From assembly GCA_009838035.1 (NCBI GenBank), contig VXSK01000017.1:1-64000 (forward strand): a stretch of 64,000 nucleotides of DNA, given 5' to 3'. Made by a program: the position numbers and the translations under genes. Below, piece by piece: positions 59,220 through 64,000 of the stretch (position 1 is its first letter; each line of letters starts with the position of its first letter). The notes beneath the pieces were generated by a model. The model was not told where the DNA came from. It did no database searches and saw only the letters and a program-made list of their open reading frames with translations. This DNA comes from Gammaproteobacteria bacterium. GTDB lineage: Bacteria > Pseudomonadota > Gammaproteobacteria > Steroidobacterales > Foliamicaceae.

Positions 59220-60071
59220 TCAACCAATAACGAAATCGCGGATTGCGCCGACCTTGCGGGCCAGGAAGTCCGGGTCCTCGTAGGGAGGCATGTTGACGAA
59301 GCGCGCGCGCGGTGCAAGCGCAGCAGCCACGCGGGTGTGTTCGAGCAGCGGGTCCTGCTCGTCGCAGATCGCCAGCGCCTCGCAGGTCAAAAGCGGCATG
59401 CGCTCGCGAACCCGGTGCGAGAAGGCCGCCCGGTACGCCTTGTGATAGGTCGTGAGCGCCTTCAGCACCTCCACCGTCGCCTTGTGCAGCAGTTCCGGCG
59501 CCACGATGCCCGTGCCGCGCAGATGCTCCTTGTCGCGCTTGAACCAGGGGAAGAAGATGTTCTGGTCGCGCATGAACTGGAACGCCCAGAGGTAGTGCCG
59601 GCCTTCCAGGTCCGGGTGCACCTCCGGCGCGTAGTTGCTCAGCATGTCCTGGCGCTCCTCGCCTTCGAACAGCGCAATCCCGTCCAGGATGACCTTGCCG
59701 ATCCGCTCCGGCGCGGTGATCCCCAGTTCGATGGCCGTGTGCGCGCCGGTATGGCTGCCGTAGGCCGAGGCGCTTTCGATTCCCAGCGTGTCGAGCAGCG
59801 CCAGCATGGAAACGGCGAAGTCCTCGATGCGGGGCTGCTCCATCGGCAGCGCGTCCGAGTCGCCGTTGCCCGGCGTGTCCGGGCAAACCACGTTCAGGGT
59901 CTCGGCCAACGCCCCGCCCAGCGTGCGCATGCTCCACGACGACGTAGGCGAGGCATGCAGCATGAGCAGCGTGCCCTTCGCCGAGCCCGGAAAGTGGTAA
60001 CGGTAGTGAATGCGGCCCTTGGCCGTGTCGGCGAAAGCGCGGCTCAAGCGCAGCGGTGGAGCGTTTGACAT
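59220..60071 (-). CDS. Alpha/beta hydrolase with His at the nucleophile position
   Basis: The 283-residue protein has the alpha/beta fold: LLMLHASPTSSWSMRTLGGAL (oxyanion region) and CPDTPGNGDSD. The elbow reads AYGSHTGAH, so the central residue of G-x-S-x-G is His, not Ser. Near the end are CDEQDPLLEH and MPPYEDPDF, the usual Asp and His regions. ATG 60071 is chosen because it starts just before the conserved part. The changed elbow suggests either a different chemistry or a non-catalytic member. Confidence 0.82.
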   Translation of the reverse strand: MSNAPPLRLSRAFADTAKGRIHYRYHFPGSAKGTLLMLHASPTSSWSMRTLGGALAETLNVVCPDTPGNGDSDALPMEQPRIEDFAVSMLALLDTLGIESASAYGSHTGAHTAIELGITAPERIGKVILDGIALFEGEERQDMLSNYAPEVHPDLEGRHYLWAFQFMRDQNIFFPWFKRDKEHLRGTGIVAPELLHKATVEVLKALTTYHKAYRAAFSHRVRERMPLLTCEALAICDEQDPLLEHTRVAAALAPRARFVNMPPYEDPDFLARKVGAIRDFVIG

Positions 60072-60135
60072 GGACTTACCCTTTTTCGTTGCCGGAGGCG
60101 AACCGGTGTCGCGGCGCGACGCCGGAGAGCGCATA

Positions 60136-60166
60136 TTGCCTCAAAGCGGCGGGGCTGTGGTAAATT
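60136..60166 (+). promoter_or_regulatory. Candidate sigma70-type promoter of the SRPBCC gene
   Basis: TTGCCT (60136-60141) and TAAATT (60161-60166) are separated by 19 bases, longer than ideal. The downstream start at 60218 has GAGGGG about six bases before it. Confidence 0.35.
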
Positions 60167-60217
60167 CCCGCACCCTGTCCGACGCGCGGGCAGGGGTTCC
60201 GGCAAGAGGGGTTCAGC

Positions 60218-60850
60218 ATGGTCATCATCAAGAGAATACTGATCGGCATCGTGGCGCTGCTGGTGTTGTTTTTCGTCGTCGGCTTCCTGCTTCCGAAGGA
60301 CGTTCGCGTGGAACGCTCGATGGAAATCGACGCGCCGCCGCAGGCCGTGTTCGAGATGGTCAACGACTTCCGGCAGTTCAACAGCTGGCAGCCGTGGGCA
60401 CTGATCGATCCCGACACGCGCTATGTTTACGAGGGACCCGCGACCGGCGCGGGGTCGCGCATGATGTGGTACAGCGATCACCCGGAAGTGGGCGACGGCA
60501 TCCAGGAGATCATCGAGAGCAAGCCGTATTCGCTGGTTCGCACCAACCTGGATTTCGGCGCGCAGGGCTTGGCCGTTGCGGACTACCTGATCGACGAGGC
60601 CGACGGAGGCTCGGTCCTGACCTGGACACTCGAGACGAACATGGGCGGGAGCCCGTTCATGGGCTACGTGGCGCTGATGATGGACGGTATGGTCGGTTCG
60701 GCGTATGAGCAGGGTCTGGCCAACCTGAAGGAGATCCTGGAAAATCCGCCCGAACCTGAACCTGAACTCGAGCCCGGGCCGGCGATCATGGACGCCCCGG
60801 GCGACCCGGAAGATTCCGGCGAAGCACAACCGGAAAGCCAGGCCACCTAG
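60218..60850 (+). CDS. SRPBCC (START-like) membrane-anchored protein
   Basis: The 210-residue protein has one N-terminal membrane helix (ILIGIVALLVLFFVVGFLLP) followed by an SRPBCC/polyketide-cyclase-like fold: RSMEIDAPPQAVFEMVNDF, NSWQPWALIDPDTRYVYEGP and the final long helix. The C-terminus is a low-complexity Pro/Glu tail. Ligand unknown. Confidence 0.82.
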   Translation: MVIIKRILIGIVALLVLFFVVGFLLPKDVRVERSMEIDAPPQAVFEMVNDFRQFNSWQPWALIDPDTRYVYEGPATGAGSRMMWYSDHPEVGDGIQEIIESKPYSLVRTNLDFGAQGLAVADYLIDEADGGSVLTWTLETNMGGSPFMGYVALMMDGMVGSAYEQGLANLKEILENPPEPEPELEPGPAIMDAPGDPEDSGEAQPESQAT

Positions 60851-60885
60851 GTCGCCCCTTCGAGTACAGCCGAGGACTGCCAAGC

Positions 60886-62919
60886 ATGACCCATCCATCC
60901 ACCGCTTCCATCCGCAACATCGTTCTCCTCGGCCATTCCGGCGCCGGCAAGACCGTGCTGGCCGAGAAGCTGCTGGCGGCTTCCGGCGCGATCAAGACGC
61001 CCGGCAGCATCGAACGCGGCACCACGGTGTGCGACTACCGCCCCGAAGAGAAGCGCCTGCAGTATTCCGCCGACGTCGCGCTTTGCCATTTCGAGCACGA
61101 CGGCGCCAACGTCAACCTGATCGACACGCCGGGTTCGGCCGATTTCGCCGGGCGGGCGCTGAGCGTGCTGCCGGCCGCGGAGACCGCCATGGTGGTCATC
61201 AACGCCGCGGCCGGCATCGAACTGATGACCCGCCGCGCGATGGACGCGGCCGGGGAAATGAAGCTGGCCCGTTTCATCGTGGTCAGCCATATTGATAGCG
61301 AGACCGCCGACCTGCCCGGCCTGATGGAACAGATCCGCGAGTCCTTCGGGCGCGAGTGCATCCCGCTGAACCTGCCGGCCGACAACGCCGCGCGGGTGGC
61401 CGACTGCTATTTCAATCCGGAAGACGCGGACACCGACTTCGATTCCGTCGCCGGGGCGCACACCGCCATCGTCGACCAGGTCGTGGAACTGGACGACGAC
61501 CTGATGGAGCTGTACCTGGAAGAGGGCGAGGACATGAACCCGGAGCAGTTGCACGGCGCATTCGAACGCGCGCTGCGCCGCGGCCACCTGGTGCCGGTGT
61601 GTTTCGTATCCGCCGCCACCGGGTCCGGCATCAACCAGCTGCTCAATGCGATGAACCAGCTTGCGCCGTCGCCCCGCGAGGGCAATTCGCCGGCCTGCTC
61701 GCTGAACGGCGAGGCGGTCGCGCTGAAGGCGGACAAGGACGCCGACGCGGTCGCGCTGCTGGTCAAGATCAACGTCGATCCGTACGTCGGCAAGATGGGC
61801 GTTTTCCGCGTCTTTCAGGGCCAGGTGAACGTGGGCGATTCGCTTTATCTCGACGACCAGCGCAAGGCGATCAAGGCGGCGCACCTGTACGCGCTTCAGG
61901 GCGCCGAGTCGCAGGAAGTCCAGTCGGTCGGCCCCGGCGGCATCGCCGCACTGTCGAAGATCAACGAACTCTCTTACGGGGGCGTCCTGCACGCGGAACA
62001 CGCGCACGACCGGCTCGAGTTCGCGGACGCGCCACTGCCGGCGCCGATGCACGGCGTCGTGCTGGAACTGACCCGGCGCGGCGACGAGAAGAAGCTGTCC
62101 GACGCGCTCGCCAAGCTGACCGCCGAGGACCCCAGCCTGCTGCTGGAGTTCGATACGCAGGCCAACGAGACCGTCCTGCGCGGCATGGGCGAACTGCACC
62201 TGCGGGTCATCCTCGACCGCATGAGCGAGGAGTTCAACCTCGAGGTCGAGACCCGTCAGCCGCGCATCGCCTATCGCGAGACGGTAACGCGCAAGGCCGA
62301 AGGGCATCACCGTCACAAGAAGCAGACCGGCGGCGCGGGCCAGTTCGGCGAAGTATTCCTGAACATCGAACCGTTGCCACGCGGCGGCGGCTTCGAGTTC
62401 GTCGACAAGGTGGTGGGCGGCGTGATCCCGTCACAGTTCATGCCGGCGGTCGAGAAGGGGGTGCGCCAGGTGCTGCTGGAAGGCGCGGTGGCCGGCTACC
62501 CGCTGCAGGACATCCGCGTGACCGTGTATGACGGCAAGCACCATCCGGTCGATTCCAAGGAAGTCGCCTTCGTCGCCGCCGGCAAGAAGGCCTTCCTGAA
62601 CGCGATCGGCAAGGCCCGGCCCATCGTGCTCGAGCCGATCGCGAAGATCGAGGTCACGACGCCCGGCCAGCACATGGGCGACATCGCCGGCCACCTGTCC
62701 GGATCGCGCGGCCGCATCAGCGGCAACAACTCCATCCCCGGCAACCAGGTGATCATTTCCGCCGAGGCGCCGATCGGCGAACTCGGCGATTTCCAGACCC
62801 GGCTCAAGTCAATGACCGGAGGCGAGGGCGCCTACACAATGGAATTCGACCACTACGCCACCGCTCCGCCCCCGATCCAAAAGGCCCTCGAAGAAGCCTT
62901 CAAACCCAGCGACGACTAG
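60886..62919 (+). CDS. Elongation factor G-like protein (EF-G2 type)
   Basis: The 677-residue translation-factor GTPase has P-loop GHSGAGKT and G3 DTPG, but the G4 motif is SHID rather than NKxD, and the switch region resembles the EF-G2 group (ERGTTVCDYRPEEK) rather than canonical FusA. Domains II-V are complete (QTGGAGQFGEVFLNIEP, and TPGQHMGDIAGHLSGSRGRI). It is probably a paralogue with a reduced role, not the main elongation factor. A family 2 hairpin follows the stop. Confidence 0.9.
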   Translation: MTHPSTASIRNIVLLGHSGAGKTVLAEKLLAASGAIKTPGSIERGTTVCDYRPEEKRLQYSADVALCHFEHDGANVNLIDTPGSADFAGRALSVLPAAETAMVVINAAAGIELMTRRAMDAAGEMKLARFIVVSHIDSETADLPGLMEQIRESFGRECIPLNLPADNAARVADCYFNPEDADTDFDSVAGAHTAIVDQVVELDDDLMELYLEEGEDMNPEQLHGAFERALRRGHLVPVCFVSAATGSGINQLLNAMNQLAPSPREGNSPACSLNGEAVALKADKDADAVALLVKINVDPYVGKMGVFRVFQGQVNVGDSLYLDDQRKAIKAAHLYALQGAESQEVQSVGPGGIAALSKINELSYGGVLHAEHAHDRLEFADAPLPAPMHGVVLELTRRGDEKKLSDALAKLTAEDPSLLLEFDTQANETVLRGMGELHLRVILDRMSEEFNLEVETRQPRIAYRETVTRKAEGHHRHKKQTGGAGQFGEVFLNIEPLPRGGGFEFVDKVVGGVIPSQFMPAVEKGVRQVLLEGAVAGYPLQDIRVTVYDGKHHPVDSKEVAFVAAGKKAFLNAIGKARPIVLEPIAKIEVTTPGQHMGDIAGHLSGSRGRISGNNSIPGNQVIISAEAPIGELGDFQTRLKSMTGGEGAYTMEFDHYATAPPPIQKALEEAFKPSDD

Positions 62920-62920
62920 C

Positions 62921-62945
62921 CCGGGAGCGAGGGCGTCCCGCCCTC
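62921..62945 (+). repeat. Short hairpin repeat, family 2, copy 4
   Basis: CCGGGAGC is followed by the palindrome GAGGGCGTCCCGCCCTC (62929-62945). It is nearly identical to the minus-strand copy inside acs and starts two bases after the EF-G-like gene stop, where it could act as a transcription terminator stem. Confidence 0.65.
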
Positions 62946-63016
62946 TCGATTCGGATCATCGAATTCCCGTTTCCCGGGCACTGCCGATTTGCTCGGCCTT
63001 GTCATGCAAGTTGTAT

Positions 63017-63117
63017 TGCGGCGCCCGCAGATGTTTCCGCGGAAACACCCCGACGACGACCCGCATTGCCGCCGTGCTGGGATGCGGCGCCGGAAAGTGT
63101 TTCCGCGGAAACACCTC
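63017..63117 (+). repeat. Two direct repeats each holding a TGTTTCCGCGGAAACA palindrome
   Basis: Units 63017-63051 and 63083-63117 share TGCGGCGCC, an identical 15-base offset to TGTTTCCGCGGAAACA, and a following CC. The second palindrome is perfect over 18 bases (63097-63114). The 66-base spacing is about six helical turns, which would place two bound dimers on the same face. They may be operators for the gene at 63225 or a small dispersed repeat. Confidence 0.6.
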
Positions 63118-63224
63118 TTCGCAACAGCAGTCAGCGGCGCGCGGCCTGCCCATCTCCCGCGACACCGCCTCTTGTTCCGTACGTCGCGAGTTTCAGGAAA
63201 TTTTCAGGTACGATTGAACACTGC

Positions 63225-63872
63225 ATGGTCAATCTGTTCTGGCGAAACATTGGCATAACGCCGATCATCACCATCGCTTGGTGGGCATTCGCTTTGCTGG
63301 CCGGTGGAATCACACTCCTTGGCGGCTTTTGGGTACTGCTGTACGGCTATGTCTGCTGGCGTATAGCGGTGTCTTTTCGCGGTGCGATCGAAAAGGGTGA
63401 AGGACATCGCTATACCACGAACCAGCTGCACCTGAGACTTACCGGTCTGACTCTGGCCGTGCTCTTGGCGCAGGTGATCCTGCTCACGCTCGCCGTGTCA
63501 TACGTGGAAGGCAATGAGATCGCCGGACCTGCTTTCTTGAAATTCATTGGAATCGCGGGGACCGCGAGCCTGCTGGTTCCGGTCTATTTTTGGTTCCCTA
63601 GCCGGAGCGGGCTTCAATCCCTGGCTTCGTTTCTTGTATTTGCCGGGTTTATTGTCTGGTGGGAAGTTGTGCGGAATCTGTGGCCCGATGAACTGCTCCT
63701 GGGACCGGCGATCGGGCTCGCGTCCTTCCTGCTCAGCATTTTTCTCCTTCGTTGGCCATTGAGTTTGCGGGCGCCGAATCGAACCACCCGGAAGGCCATG
63801 GACGAATTGGAGCAGGGCAAGGGGAAGCGTTTCGGCAGCGCCGACGAGTTGTTCGAGGATCTCGGCGTATGA
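63225..63872 (+). CDS. Small multi-spanning membrane protein with antitoxin-like tail
   Basis: The 215-residue protein has about six hydrophobic segments (IITIAWWAFALLAGGITLLGG; LTGLTLAVLLAQVILLTLAV; others to residue ~185), then a polar C-terminus ELEQGKGKRFGSADELFEDLGV. This tail resembles the end of small RelB/Phd-type antitoxins, but no toxin gene follows inside the window. I cannot name a family. GC content is clearly lower than in the preceding genes. The start ATG follows a weak leader without a good ribosome binding site, so it is provisional. Confidence 0.65.
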   Translation: MVNLFWRNIGITPIITIAWWAFALLAGGITLLGGFWVLLYGYVCWRIAVSFRGAIEKGEGHRYTTNQLHLRLTGLTLAVLLAQVILLTLAVSYVEGNEIAGPAFLKFIGIAGTASLLVPVYFWFPSRSGLQSLASFLVFAGFIVWWEVVRNLWPDELLLGPAIGLASFLLSIFLLRWPLSLRAPNRTTRKAMDELEQGKGKRFGSADELFEDLGV

Positions 63873-63963
63873 GGCGCTGACGCCGGTTCGGTCCGGCCGA
63901 TTTAGGGCGATAGCAAAGAAACGCGTTTAGGCGGCGGACGTCGATCGCCTTGCTTCGTCCAAC

Positions 63964-63982
63964 TGTATATGTTAAATATACA
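63964..63982 (+). promoter_or_regulatory. AT-rich palindrome, possible operator
   Basis: TGTATAT and ATATACA are inverted around GTTAA, and are followed by CACAC / GTGTG (63981-63998). In a GC-rich window this AT-rich dyad near the right edge looks like an operator or promoter of a gene beyond the window. Confidence 0.4.
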
Positions 63983-64000
63983 CACCAGAATGAGTGTGCC

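Larger units (their letters stand above)
62920..63224 (+). other. Intergenic region with three repeat features
   Basis: The only stretch slightly over 300 bases without a gene. It contains the family 2 hairpin at 62921, the paired palindromes at 63017 and 63083, and no open frame I can support. The leader before the next gene has no clear -35/-10 pair; TACGAT at 63209-63214 is a weak -10 candidate. Confidence 0.6.

Noticed and set aside
63017..63117. Paired palindromes as the start of a CRISPR array
   Set aside because: Only two units, no further spacers and no cas genes.

Overview
The window reads as a GC-rich chromosome segment of a Gammaproteobacterium that I cannot place further. Two conserved neighbourhoods support this: gatCAB facing mreBCD-mrdAB-mltB-rlpA-dacA-lipB, and lptD-surA-pdxA-ksgA beside apaGH and lgt-thyA. 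No rRNA, tRNA, CRISPR array, prophage or transposase was found. Coding density is very high; only one gap slightly exceeds 300 bases.

Layout. 1-1650: the N-terminus of a flavoprotein, then a lower-GC two-gene unit of a PIN-domain protein and a partner joining a helix-hairpin-helix glycosylase-like region to an antitoxin-like tail. 1800-6730: HAD dehalogenase, MATE exporter and a DctPQM TRAP transporter. 6860-10290 (minus): exported methyltransferase, acetyl-CoA synthetase, HNH nuclease. 10420-16690: three-subunit NAD(P) transhydrogenase, two duplicated VOC proteins, PriA. 16690-21380: an amine oxidase / CpcT-like / cytochrome c operon facing a second Tat-exported amine oxidase. 21380-23640: adaptor plus ATPase of a MacAB-like exporter with no permease nearby. 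23810-27060: GatCAB. 27150-36890: rod-shape and cell-wall cluster, LipB, MurU-like enzyme. 37080-42330: outer-membrane biogenesis, pyridoxal phosphate and rRNA methylation. 42450-48590 (minus): ApaH, ApaG, DUF1838, ThyA, Lgt, VOC, DUF255 protein. 48700-57430: ECF sigma/anti-sigma pair, hydrolase, chelatase-like protein, complete MacAB-like exporter and a cytochrome c'-like protein. 57480-63870: DUF885 lipoprotein, hydrolase, SRPBCC protein, EF-G-like GTPase, small membrane protein.

The most unusual signal is not a gene. Five dispersed elements of about 106-112 bp (6743, 13762, 22840, 23676, 42337) share a 48-50 nt core but are bounded by 29-31 bp inverted arms. The arms match almost perfectly within each copy and differ between loci. 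All five lie within about 30 nt of a stop codon. One supplies the start of an exporter gene, one separates two duplicated genes, one lies at a likely inversion boundary beside apaH, and two bracket a lone ABC ATPase. A second, smaller hairpin family (17 bp palindrome GAGGRCGTCCCGYCCTC or a variant) occurs four times, twice inside coding sequence. A pair of identical palindromes with an equally spaced upstream box precedes the last membrane protein gene.
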